NCBI GenBank assembly: GCA_003105245.1
Contig: PQAI01000129.1
Coordinates: 1,304 to 10,226, forward strand
From: Betaproteobacteria bacterium
Lineage (GTDB): Bacteria; Pseudomonadota; Gammaproteobacteria; Burkholderiales; Usitatibacteraceae
Length of the DNA: 8,923 nucleotides
Direction of reading: 5' to 3'
A program made the position numbers and the translations under genes. The stretch's first letter is position 1, and each line of letters starts with the position of its first letter. The notes under the pieces were generated by a model that did not search any database, had not been told where the DNA came from, and saw only the letters and a list, made by a program, of their open reading frames with translations. Shown here one piece after another: positions 1-6,594 of the stretch.

Positions 1-278
1 ACCTTCGCCACCGGGCCCTTCTCGAGCAGGAGCTGGGTCATCATCGCCACCACGGAGGGGCTGGAGATGGTCTGCCCGTGCCCGATGGGCAGCGGCGTGT
101 CCTCGTAGGCGCGGGAGGCGATTCCCGCCTCGACGAAGAGGTGGCGCGGGATCTCGAGCATCGCCGCGAGCACGCGCTCGTCGCGGATGCCGGCCTTGCG
201 CAGCGCTTCCACCATCCGCCCGCGCGTGCGGTCGGAGGTCATGCCGATGCCGGCGCCCGCGCGCGAGAGCTCGCTCAT
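1..278 (-). CDS. pcm: Protein-L-isoaspartate O-methyltransferase, N-terminal part (cut by window edge)
   Basis: This cytoplasmic repair enzyme uses S-adenosylmethionine to methylate abnormal L-isoaspartyl residues in aged proteins, starting their return to normal aspartate. Only 92 residues are visible; the gene runs off the left edge, so it is partial rather than broken. What is visible matches the family's N-terminal block: an [15 protein letters not shown] helix (residues 13-27), IPRHLFVE (43-50), SRAYED (55-60) and the diagnostic [10 protein letters not shown] (63-72). The AdoMet-binding glycine motif would lie just beyond the edge and cannot be checked. The chosen ATG (276-278) overlaps the surE stop as ATGA, suggesting translational coupling. 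An internal ATG at residue 13 is an alternative start, since many family members begin near there; neither start has a clear Shine-Dalgarno sequence. Downstream nlpD and rpoS would be expected by analogy but are outside the window. Confidence 0.93.
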   Translation of the reverse strand, partial: MSELSRAGAGIGMTSDRTRGRMVEALRKAGIRDERVLAAMLEIPRHLFVEAGIASRAYEDTPLPIGHGQTISSPSVVAMMTQLLLEKGPVAK

Positions 279-1018
279 GCGGCCAGCCACTGCCCGATGG
301 CGCCCACCTGGCCGGCGTGCGTCAAGTCGACCTGCAGCGGCGTCACCGAGACGGCGCCGCGCTCGAGCGCGTGGAAGTCCGTGCCGGGCCCGGCCTCGCG
401 CGCCGCGCCCGCGGGCCCCACCCAGTAGACCGTGTCCCCGCGCGGATTCACGCTCTTCACCACGGGCTGCGCCTTGTGGCGCCGGCCCAGGCGCGTGACC
501 TCGATGCCCGCGAGCTGGTCGTAGGGCAGGTCCGGCACGTTCACGTTGAGCAGGATCGGCTCGCCCGGCGGAGCCCGCCAGATGCGCTCGACGAGGTCGC
601 GCGCCACGCGGGCCGCGGTCCCGTAGTGCTCGAACTGCTTGCCGACGAGCGAGACGGCGATCGCGGGCACGCCGAGGAGGTAGCCCTCGGTGGCCGCGGC
701 GACCGTGCCGGAGTAGAGCGTGTCGTCGCCCATGTTGGAGCCGGAGTTGATCCCGGAGACGACGATGTCGGGCTCGATGTCGAGCAGTCCCGTGACCGCC
801 ATGTGCACGCAGTCGGTCGGCGTGCCGTTCACGTAGAAGAAGCCGTTGCCGGCGCGGTGCAGCGACAGCGGCCGGTCGAGCGTGAGGGAGTTCGAGGCGC
901 CGCTGCGATCGCGCTCCGGGGCCACCACCGTGACCTCGCCGAGGGGGGCGAGCACCTCGTGCAGCGCCGCGAGACCGGGGGCGAAGTAGCCGTCGTCGTT
1001 CGAGAGGAGGATGCGCAT
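275..1018 (-). CDS. surE: 5'/3'-nucleotidase SurE (stationary-phase survival phosphatase)
   Basis: SurE is a cytoplasmic, metal-dependent phosphatase acting on nucleoside 5'- and 3'-monophosphates and, in some species, exopolyphosphate. It is linked to stationary-phase and stress survival. The 247-residue product is of normal family length (about 250). The N-terminus [10 protein letters not shown] carries the metal-binding pair D8 and D9. The other expected ligands are S39 (in DRSGASNS) and N91 (in VSGINSGSN), at the same positions as in E. coli SurE. The motifs [10 protein letters not shown] (63-72) and [11 protein letters not shown] (102-112) are also typical. The ATG at 1016-1018 is chosen because the conserved domain begins at residue 1; the open frame extends much further upstream, but only as antisense to the neighbouring genes. 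It lies 5' of pcm with a 3-base ATGA-type overlap, so the pair is probably one operon. A perfect TATAAT lies 37 bases upstream. Confidence 0.97.
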   Translation of the reverse strand: MRILLSNDDGYFAPGLAALHEVLAPLGEVTVVAPERDRSGASNSLTLDRPLSLHRAGNGFFYVNGTPTDCVHMAVTGLLDIEPDIVVSGINSGSNMGDDTLYSGTVAAATEGYLLGVPAIAVSLVGKQFEHYGTAARVARDLVERIWRAPPGEPILLNVNVPDLPYDQLAGIEVTRLGRRHKAQPVVKSVNPRGDTVYWVGPAGAAREAGPGTDFHALERGAVSVTPLQVDLTHAGQVGAIGQWLAA

Positions 1019-1023
1019 CGCGG

Positions 1024-1035
1024 GGGCTTTCGCCC
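1024..1035 (-). promoter_or_regulatory. Small GAAA-tetraloop hairpin in the surE leader
   Basis: On the minus strand the leader just 5' of the surE ATG reads GGGC-GAAA-GCCC, a 4-bp G/C stem closed by a GNRA-type loop. It ends 5 bases before the start codon, where a Shine-Dalgarno sequence would normally sit, and no clear Shine-Dalgarno is present. It could affect ribosome access or leader stability. That role is inference; so short a stem can arise by chance in GC-rich DNA. Confidence 0.3.
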
Positions 1036-1054
1036 GGGGAATTTTTGCTGCGCG

Positions 1055-1060
1055 ATTATA
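1055..1060 (-). promoter_or_regulatory. Putative sigma-70 -10 box for surE-pcm
   Basis: The minus strand carries a perfect TATAAT, which stands out in this GC-rich context. A start site about 7 bases downstream would give a leader of roughly 30 nt before the surE ATG. No recognisable TTGACA-like -35 box is seen at 16-18 bp spacing (the position is G/C-rich), and the extended -10 TG is missing, so an activator may be needed. Placement in the divergent gap supports the call. Confidence 0.5.
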
Positions 1061-1095
1061 CCCGATCACCCCCGGCCGGCCCCTCGCGCGTGGGC

Positions 1096-1101
1096 TAGAA
1101 T
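1096..1101 (+). promoter_or_regulatory. Putative -10 box for the M13 peptidase gene
   Basis: TAGAAT in the context GGGCTAGAATGGC matches the -10 consensus in five of six bases and lies 28 bases before the preferred ATG at 1130. A start site near 1108 would give a leader of about 22 nt. No convincing -35 box is present. If this is the promoter, the in-frame ATG at 1100, which overlaps the box, cannot be the translation start. Confidence 0.4.
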
Positions 1102-1129
1102 GGCGCCTTCCTTCCGGTCCCTTTTCCCC

Positions 1130-3160
1130 ATGGCCCGCCCCGCTTCCCGCCTCGCCGCCGCCATCGCGGCGGCCGTCCCCGCCCTCTGCGCCGCGGCCCT
1201 CGACGTCCCGGGGCTCGCGAAGGACGTCTCGCCCTGCGACGACTTCTACGCCTACGCCAACCGCCACTGGCTCGAGACCACGGCGATCCCGGACGACAAG
1301 CCGCGCTGGGGCACCTTCGACGCCATCGCGCGGCGCAACAAGGATATCCTGCAGGCCTCGCTCGCCGCCGCCTCCGCCGCCAATCCCTTCCCGCCGGGCA
1401 GCAACCGGCACAAGGTCGTCGCCTACTACGCGAGCGGCATGGACGAGGCGGCCATCGCGCGCGCCGGCCTCGAGCCCCTCGCCCCGCTCTTCGCGGCCAT
1501 CGACGCGGTCAAGGCGCCGGAGGACCTGCCGGCGGCGCTCGCCACCCTGCATCGCCACGGCATCGCGGCCGGATTCTCGCTGGCGGTGCGCCAGGACGCG
1601 AGGGACTCGCGCCGCTACCTGGCCCAGTTCCAGCCCGGCGGCCTGGGCCTGCCGGACCGCGACTACTACTTCCGCGACGACGAGCGCTCGAAGTCGCAGC
1701 GCGAGGCCTACTCGGCGCACGTGGCCGCGACGTTCCGGCTCGCCGGGGAGACCGATTCGTCCGCTGCGAGGCTCGCGGATGCCGTGATGGCGATCGAAGC
1801 CGAGCTCGCCCGCAGCCAGATGACCAACGTCGAGCGGCGCGACCCCGAAAAGACCTACAACCTGCGCGCCACGGCGCAGCTCGCGCGCGAGGCGCCGGGG
1901 CTCGACTGGAAGGCCTATTTCGCCGCGGCCGGCGCCCCCGATCTCGCCGAGATCAACGTCACGCAGCCGGTCGCGGCGACGGCCCTGGCGAAGCTCGCCG
2001 CCGGGCGTCCTGCCGCCGACTGGCGCGCGTACCTGCGCTGGCAGGTGCTGCGCGCCTCCGCGACGAAGCTGCCGCGCGCCTTCGAGGAGGCCCACTTCGA
2101 CTTCTACCAGCGCACCCTCACCGGCGTGCGCCAGATGCCGCCGCGGAACGAGCGCGTCATCGAGGCCATTTCCGGCAACTACGGATCCGAGCCCCTGGCC
2201 CAGGCGCTGGGGGAGCTCTTCGTGGGCGAGGCCTTCCCGCCCGAGGCCAAGCGTCGCGCCCTGGAGCTGGTGGGGCACGTGAAGGCGGCGCTGCGCGAGC
2301 GGCTGGAGAAGCTCGACTGGATGGCCGAGCCCACGCGCAAGGCGGCCCTCGACAAGCTCGACCGCATGGCGGTGAAGATCGGCTACCCGGACCGCTGGCG
2401 CGACTTCTCCACGGCCGAGGTGGGAGCGAAGCCCTTCGCGGCCAACTGGCTGGCGGCCAACGCCTTCGAGTTCCGGCGCTCGCTCGCGCGGCTGGGCAAG
2501 CCGGTGGACCGCGGCGAATGGTGGATGTCGCCGCACATCGTCAACGCCTACTACGGCGCCACGCTCAACGAGATCGTCTTCCCCGCGGGGATACTCCAGC
2601 CGCCCTACTTCGACCCGAAGGCCGACGACGCGCTCAACTTCGGCGGCATCGGCATGATCATCGGCCACGAGATCATGCACGGCTTCGACGACCGCGGCCG
2701 CCGCTACGACGCCGACGGCAACCTGCGCGAGTGGTGGACGCCTGCCGACCGCCAGCGCTACCAGGAGCGCGCGCAGGCGATCGTCGCGCAATACGACGCC
2801 TACGCGGGCATCGACGGCCTCAACGTGAACGGCAAGCTCACCCTCGGCGAGAACATCGCCGACCTGGGCGGGATCCAGATCGCCTACCTCGGGCTGCAGC
2901 GCGCGCTCGCCGGCAAGCCGCGCGAGCCGATCGACGGCTTCACGCCGGAGCAGCGCTACTTCCTCGCCTTCGCGCAGGCCTGGCGCTCGCGCTACCGCCC
3001 GGAGCTCGAGCGGCTCCGGCTGCTCACCGACGGCCACTCGCCCCCGCGCTACCGCGTGCAGGGTCCGCTCGCCAACCTGCCCGAGTTCGGCAAGGCCTTC
3101 TCCTGTCCCGTCGACGCCCGGGCGCTGCGCGCCGAGCACGAGCGCGTGAACCTCTGGTGA
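1130..3160 (+). CDS. Secreted M13-family zinc metalloendopeptidase (neprilysin/PepO-like)
   Basis: This is a zinc endopeptidase of the neprilysin family, which cleaves small to medium peptides. At 676 residues it is a full-length member. The zinc site is complete: HEIMH at 513-517 (two His ligands, E514 as catalytic base) and ENIAD at 574-578 (E574 third ligand, D578 orienting a His). NAYY at 472-475, before [15 protein letters not shown], is the substrate-binding block. HSPPRYRV at 636-643 supplies the His and Arg matching neprilysin H711 and R717. The C-terminus ends in VNLW, close to the family's usual xxxW end. Residues 1 to about 23 look like a Sec signal peptide (basic start, Ala-rich core), so it probably acts in the periplasm; LC at the end of the core does not fit a lipobox. 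The ATG at 1130 is preferred over 1100 because it gives a compact signal peptide and lies downstream of the putative -10 box; neither has a good Shine-Dalgarno. The next gene starts 13 bases after the stop. Confidence 0.93.
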   Translation: MARPASRLAAAIAAAVPALCAAALDVPGLAKDVSPCDDFYAYANRHWLETTAIPDDKPRWGTFDAIARRNKDILQASLAAASAANPFPPGSNRHKVVAYYASGMDEAAIARAGLEPLAPLFAAIDAVKAPEDLPAALATLHRHGIAAGFSLAVRQDARDSRRYLAQFQPGGLGLPDRDYYFRDDERSKSQREAYSAHVAATFRLAGETDSSAARLADAVMAIEAELARSQMTNVERRDPEKTYNLRATAQLAREAPGLDWKAYFAAAGAPDLAEINVTQPVAATALAKLAAGRPAADWRAYLRWQVLRASATKLPRAFEEAHFDFYQRTLTGVRQMPPRNERVIEAISGNYGSEPLAQALGELFVGEAFPPEAKRRALELVGHVKAALRERLEKLDWMAEPTRKAALDKLDRMAVKIGYPDRWRDFSTAEVGAKPFAANWLAANAFEFRRSLARLGKPVDRGEWWMSPHIVNAYYGATLNEIVFPAGILQPPYFDPKADDALNFGGIGMIIGHEIMHGFDDRGRRYDADGNLREWWTPADRQRYQERAQAIVAQYDAYAGIDGLNVNGKLTLGENIADLGGIQIAYLGLQRALAGKPREPIDGFTPEQRYFLAFAQAWRSRYRPELERLRLLTDGHSPPRYRVQGPLANLPEFGKAFSCPVDARALRAEHERVNLW

Positions 3161-3166
3161 GGCCGC

Positions 3167-3170
3167 GAGG
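3167..3170 (+). promoter_or_regulatory. Weak ribosome binding site of the phosphotransferase gene
   Basis: GAGG lies in the 13-base gap after the peptidase stop, only 3 bases before the GTG start at 3174. The spacing is shorter than ideal, so initiation may depend partly on ribosomes finishing the peptidase gene. It is the only Shine-Dalgarno-like sequence in the gap. Confidence 0.4.
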
Positions 3171-3173
3171 ACG

Positions 3174-4217
3174 GTGAACGCGCTCGCGAGCGCCGCCGCA
3201 GCCGATCCCCGCGCGAGGGCGCAGGCGTGGCTCGCGCAGGCCTGCGGCGCCCGGAGGCTGGCGATCGAGCGCTGGGAGCGCCTTTCCGGCGGCGCCATCC
3301 AGGAGAACATCGCCCTCGACGTGACGGTAGAGGGCGGGCCGCACGCCGGGCGCCACGAATGGGTCCTGCGCACCGACGCCCCCTCGGCGGTCGCCGTGAG
3401 CCACTCGCGTCCCGAGGAGTTCGAGATCCTGCGCGCGGCCCACGCCGCGGGCGTGCGCGTCCCCGAGCCGCTCTTCCTCTGCCGCGACGGCGACGGCCCC
3501 GACTTCTTCGTGATGCGCCGCGTTCCCGGGGTGGCCGCCGGCCACCGCCTGTCGAAGGACGAGCGCCTCGTGCCCGATCGCGCCGCGCTCGCCCGCGAGC
3601 TGGGAGCCAACCTCGCGCGACTGCACGCCGTGAAGCCGCCGCTCGCCGCCCTCGCCTTCCTGGGCGAGCCGCCCGCCGATCACGCGCGGGCGACGATCGC
3701 CGGCTACCGGCGCGACCTCGACGCCCTGGGCGCCGTGCGCGGCGAAGCGTGGCCCGCGCTCGAGTGGGGCCTCGCGTGGTGCGCCCGCCATGCTCCCGCT
3801 CCCCTCCCCTCCTGCCTGCTGCACCGCGACTGGCGCACCGGCAACTACCTGGTTCACGAGGGCCACCTCGCGGCGGTGCTCGACTGGGAGTTCGCCGGCT
3901 GGGGAGACCCGCGCGAGGATCTCGGCTGGATGCTCGCGCGCTGCTGGCGCTTCGCGCGGCCCGACCTCGAGGCCGGCGGCATAGGCACGGCGGAGGACTT
4001 CCTCGCCGGCTACGCCGAGGGCGGCGGTCGCGCGACGATCCCGCAGGAGACCCGCTACTGGCAGGTGCTGGCGCACCTGCGCTGGGCCGTGATCGCGCTG
4101 CAGCAGGCGGAGCGCCACCGCTCCGGCTCGCAGCGTTCGCTGGAGCTCGCGCTCACCGCCCACATCGTCCCCGAGCTGGAGCTGGAGATCCTCGAGCTCA
4201 CGCAGGAGGCCCCGTGA
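3174..4217 (+). CDS. APH-fold phosphotransferase, LvaA / ACAD10-11 kinase-domain type (probable 4-hydroxyacyl-CoA kinase)
   Basis: The product has 347 residues and a protein-kinase-like APH/choline-kinase fold. The Gly-rich nucleotide loop is around LSGGAIQEN (37-45), with a conserved basic residue in WVLRTD (63-68) and a likely helix-C Glu around EEFEIL (81-86). The catalytic loop is HRDWRTGN (217-224; D219 and N224), followed by the metal-binding LDWEFAG (236-242; D237). These residues suggest an active ATP-dependent kinase. The neighbours argue against antibiotic resistance: the next genes encode a DUF6285-like protein, an SDR and an ACAD10/11-like dehydrogenase. In P. putida the LvaA kinase with its small partner LvaB phosphorylates the 4-hydroxyl of 4-hydroxyvaleryl-CoA; human ACAD10/11 carry a related kinase domain. 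The same role here is inferred. The GTG start at 3174 is the first in-frame start after the peptidase gene and precedes the conserved domain. The end overlaps the next start (GTGA). Confidence 0.9.
   Translation: MNALASAAAADPRARAQAWLAQACGARRLAIERWERLSGGAIQENIALDVTVEGGPHAGRHEWVLRTDAPSAVAVSHSRPEEFEILRAAHAAGVRVPEPLFLCRDGDGPDFFVMRRVPGVAAGHRLSKDERLVPDRAALARELGANLARLHAVKPPLAALAFLGEPPADHARATIAGYRRDLDALGAVRGEAWPALEWGLAWCARHAPAPLPSCLLHRDWRTGNYLVHEGHLAAVLDWEFAGWGDPREDLGWMLARCWRFARPDLEAGGIGTAEDFLAGYAEGGGRATIPQETRYWQVLAHLRWAVIALQQAERHRSGSQRSLELALTAHIVPELELEILELTQEAP
4204..4209 (+). promoter_or_regulatory. Strong ribosome binding site fixing the DUF6285 gene start
   Basis: A full AGGAGG within the last codons of the phosphotransferase gene lies 4 bases before the GTG at 4214. 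It supports that GTG as the start, even though the open frame extends far upstream as a shadow of the kinase gene. Confidence 0.75.
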
Positions 4218-4609
4218 AGGTCGAGCCTTCCGCCGCCGATCTCCTCGACATCGCCCGCGCGACCCTCCTCGCGGACGTCGCGCCGAGCCTGCCGGAGGAC
4301 AAGCGCTACGCCGCGCTGATGGCCGCCAACGCGCTCGCCATCGCAGGGCGCGAGCTCGCCGCGCCCGAATCGACGGCCGCCGAGCTCGCGCGGCTCGAGG
4401 ATCTCGTGCCCGGTGGCGCGCCCCCGGGCGAGGCATCGACGGCGCTGCGGGAGGCCAACGCGCGCCTCGCCCGGGCCGTCCGCGAGGGGCGCTTCGACGG
4501 GGGCGAATCGCGAGCGAGGCTCCTCGCGCACCTGCGCCAGTGCGTGCGCTCGCGGCTGGCCGTCAGCAACCCGCGGGCCCTGGCCCGCCTGGAAAGGAAC
4601 GCGACTTGA
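4214..4609 (+). CDS. DUF6285-like small protein, probable LvaB-type partner of the kinase
   Basis: This 131-residue protein has no signal peptide or membrane segment and looks like a soluble, mainly helical, Ala/Leu/Arg-rich protein. Recognisable family blocks are AADLLDIAR (8-15), EDKRYAALMAANALAIAGREL (about 28-48) and the C-terminal LLAHLRQCVRSRLAVSNPR (103-121). These match small proteins annotated DUF6285 that sit beside APH-type phosphotransferases; that match is from memory of the family. In P. putida a small uncharacterised protein, LvaB, works with LvaA in phosphorylating 4-hydroxyvaleryl-CoA, and this gene holds the same position. No catalytic motif is visible, so an accessory or subunit role is more likely than an independent enzyme. 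The GTG start overlaps the kinase stop as GTGA and has an AGGAGG site, implying coupled, near-equimolar synthesis. The stop overlaps the TTG of the next gene. Confidence 0.85.
   Translation: MKVEPSAADLLDIARATLLADVAPSLPEDKRYAALMAANALAIAGRELAAPESTAAELARLEDLVPGGAPPGEASTALREANARLARAVREGRFDGGESRARLLAHLRQCVRSRLAVSNPRALARLERNAT
4594..4598 (+). promoter_or_regulatory. Ribosome binding site that decides the TTG start of the SDR gene
   Basis: AAGGA lies 7 bases before the TTG at 4606, which is ideal spacing. The alternative GTG at 4540 would add 22 residues (Gly/Pro/Gln-rich, unlike an SDR N-terminus) and overlap the upstream gene by 70 bases. The TTG is therefore preferred. Confidence 0.7.
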
Positions 4610-5367
4610 TCACCGATCCCCTCTTCGACGTCCGCGGCAAGGTCGCCCTCGTCACCGGCGCCTCCAGCGGCCTGGGCGAGAACTTCGCCCGCTGCCTCGC
4701 GCAGCGCGGCGCCATCGTGGTGGCCGCCGCGCGTCGCGCCGACCGCCTCGAGGCCCTCGTGCGCGACGGCGGCGCCGCGCACGCGGTGGCGCTCGACGTG
4801 ACCGACGCCGTGAGCGTGGAAGCCGCGGTGAAGCGGGCCGCGGAGCTGGCCGGCCCGCTCGACATCCTCGTCAACAACGCCGGCATCGCCGACACGAAGG
4901 CCTCGCTGGATCTCACGGAGGCCGACTGGCGCCGCGTACTCGACACCAACCTCGACGGCGCCTGGCGCATGGCGCAGGCGGTGGCCCGCTCGATGATCGC
5001 CGCGAAGCGTCCGGGCTCTATCGTGAACATCGCCTCCATCCTGGGCCTGCGCCAGGCCACGCATCTCCTCGCCTACGCCGCGGCCAAGGCGGCGCTGGTC
5101 CAGGTGACGAAGTCCCTCGCCCTCGAGTGGGCCCGACACGGCATCCGCGTGAACGCCATCGCGCCCGGCTACGTGATCACGGAGATGAACCGCGACTTCT
5201 TCGCCTCCGAGCCCGGGCGGGCCATGGCCAACCGCGTGCCGCAGCGGCGCATCGGCTCGCCCTCCGACCTGGACGGCGCGCTCCTCCTCCTCGCCTCCGG
5301 CGCCGGCGCCTACATGACCGGCTCCGTCGTCGTGGTCGACGGCGGCCACCTCGTGAACTCCCTCTAG
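4606..5367 (+). CDS. Short-chain dehydrogenase/reductase (classical SDR), LvaD-like role proposed
   Basis: The 253-residue product is a complete classical SDR with a Rossmann fold. Key sites are the cofactor loop TGASSGLG (17-24), NNAG (90-93), and the catalytic tetrad N115, S144, Y157 and K161 (in YAAAK). PG at 187-188 follows, then the C-terminal TGSVVVVDGG (238-247). The basic pair R43-R44 after the second strand, with no Asp there, favours NADP(H) over NAD(H). In the P. putida levulinate pathway an SDR (LvaD) reduces levulinyl-CoA to 4-hydroxyvaleryl-CoA. The position between the DUF6285-like and acyl-CoA dehydrogenase genes suggests an equivalent 4-ketoacyl-CoA reductase. A 3-hydroxyacyl-CoA dehydrogenase role further down the pathway is a real alternative, because SDR substrate cannot be read from sequence. 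Translation starts at TTG, overlapping the DUF6285 stop (TTGA), and ends 4 bases before the next start. Confidence 0.92.
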   Translation: MITDPLFDVRGKVALVTGASSGLGENFARCLAQRGAIVVAAARRADRLEALVRDGGAAHAVALDVTDAVSVEAAVKRAAELAGPLDILVNNAGIADTKASLDLTEADWRRVLDTNLDGAWRMAQAVARSMIAAKRPGSIVNIASILGLRQATHLLAYAAAKAALVQVTKSLALEWARHGIRVNAIAPGYVITEMNRDFFASEPGRAMANRVPQRRIGSPSDLDGALLLLASGAGAYMTGSVVVVDGGHLVNSL

Positions 5368-5371
5368 CGCC

Positions 5372-6568
5372 ATGGACCTCAAGCTCCCGCCCGAGATCGA
5401 GTCGTACCGGAAGCGCTACCGCGACTTCGTCCGCGACCACGTCCTGCCCTACGACACCACCCCCGAGTCCTTCGACGAGCACGAGAACATCCGCCCGGAG
5501 CTCCTCGCGATCCTGCGCGCCAAGGCGAAGGAGGAAGGCCTGTGGGCGCCGCAGATGCCCCGGTCGCGCGGCGGCCAGGGGCTCACCGTGGCGGGCATGG
5601 CCGCCTGCTACGAGGAGCTCAACTACTCCCTCTTCGGCCCGGTCGCGGCGAACTGCGCCGCGCCCGACGACGGCAACATGATGCTGCTCGAGAAAGTGGG
5701 CACGCCGGAGCAGAAGGAGCGGTGGCTGCAGCCCATCGTCGAAGGCACGGTGCGCTCGGCCTTCGCGATGACCGAGCCGCACCCGGGCGCCGGCTCCGAT
5801 CCCGCGATGATGCGAACCACGGCCGAGCGACGCGGCGACCGCTGGATCGTCACCGGCCGCAAGTGGTTCATCACCGGCGCGGGCGAAGCGAAGCACTTCA
5901 TCGTGGTCGCGAAGACCTCCGACGACGCGCGGAAGGGACTGACCGCCTTTCTCTTCGACCGCGACCAGCCGGGCTGGCGCATCGTCAGGCGCATCCCCAT
6001 CCTCGGGCCGGAGGAACACGGCGGGCACTGCGAGATCGAGTTCGACGCCCTCGAGATCCCGGACGAGAACCGGCTCCTGCACGTGGGCGACGGCCTCAAG
6101 GTGACGCAGATCCGCCTGGGCACCGCGCGCCTCACGCACTGCATGCGCTGGCTGGGACTCGCGCGGCGCTGCCTGGACATCGCCGCCGACTACGCCTCCG
6201 AGCGCGAGTCGCAGGGACACCGGCTCGCCGAGCGCGAGAGCGTGCAGATGAAGCTGGGCCACTGCGCCATGCAGGTCGAGATCGGCAGGCTCCTGGTCAT
6301 GAAGGCCGCGACGTTCCTCGACAAGGGCGACTTCGCGCGGAAGGAGATCTCGATGGCCAAGGTGCAGGTCGCCGACACCCTGCACCTTTGCGCCGACACC
6401 GCCATCCAGCTCTGCGGGGCGCGCGGCTACTCGCGCGACACGCCGCTCGAGTGGATCTACCGCTACGCCCGGCAGGCGCGGCTGGTCGACGGCGCGACCG
6501 AGGTGCACCAGCAGGTGCTGGCGCGCCTGTTCCTCGAGGAGCGGGGGAACTTCTGGCGGTGGGGGTGA
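5372..6568 (+). CDS. ACAD10/11-like (LvaC-type) acyl-CoA dehydrogenase family protein
   Basis: The 398-residue flavoprotein shows the acyl-CoA dehydrogenase fold in order: a helical N-terminal domain, the FAD/substrate block AMTEPHPGAGSD (132-143), VTGRKWFITGAG (160-171) in the beta-domain, YASERESQGHRLAE (274-287) at the start of the C-terminal helices, and QLCGARGYS (346-354) for FAD binding. Where medium-chain enzymes have the catalytic Glu (YEGT..IQ), this protein has D373 in LVDGATEVHQ. That DG..EVH signature is what I associate with the ACAD10/ACAD11 branch. In P. putida, LvaC converts phosphorylated 4-hydroxyvaleryl-CoA to pentenoyl-CoA by losing phosphate, rather than by simple dehydrogenation. 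The upstream kinase and DUF6285-like genes support that chemistry here, but it is inferred. The ATG at 5372 lies 4 bases after the SDR stop, without a visible Shine-Dalgarno, so coupling is likely. It is the last gene of the block and converges on gcvP. Confidence 0.94.
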   Translation: MDLKLPPEIESYRKRYRDFVRDHVLPYDTTPESFDEHENIRPELLAILRAKAKEEGLWAPQMPRSRGGQGLTVAGMAACYEELNYSLFGPVAANCAAPDDGNMMLLEKVGTPEQKERWLQPIVEGTVRSAFAMTEPHPGAGSDPAMMRTTAERRGDRWIVTGRKWFITGAGEAKHFIVVAKTSDDARKGLTAFLFDRDQPGWRIVRRIPILGPEEHGGHCEIEFDALEIPDENRLLHVGDGLKVTQIRLGTARLTHCMRWLGLARRCLDIAADYASERESQGHRLAERESVQMKLGHCAMQVEIGRLLVMKAATFLDKGDFARKEISMAKVQVADTLHLCADTAIQLCGARGYSRDTPLEWIYRYARQARLVDGATEVHQQVLARLFLEERGNFWRWG

Positions 6569-6594
6569 GAGTTACCCGGGCAAAAAGCTTTGGA

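Noticed and set aside
317..1129. In-frame plus-strand extension of about 270 codons upstream of the peptidase
   Set aside because: It is antisense to surE, has no family resemblance, and would place the signal peptide in the middle of the protein. The peptidase is taken to start at 1130.
275..3610. A minus-strand open frame of more than 1,100 codons running through surE and antisense to the peptidase and kinase genes
   Set aside because: Only its last 247 codons are SurE. The rest is Arg/Gly/Ala/Val-rich, low-complexity translation antisense to genes with complete motifs, as expected for GC-rich DNA. It is not a fusion or an overlapping gene.
3174..4217. Aminoglycoside resistance kinase
   Set aside because: The fold is APH, but the gene sits in an acyl-CoA block beside a DUF6285-like gene and an ACAD10/11-like gene, with no mobile element or resistance context.
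6577..6592. Simple Rho-independent terminator just after the acyl-CoA dehydrogenase gene (CCCGGG and A/T-rich AAAAAGCTTT)
   Set aside because: No G/C stem followed by a T-run is present on the plus strand here. Any termination is more likely at the large inverted repeat or Rho-dependent.
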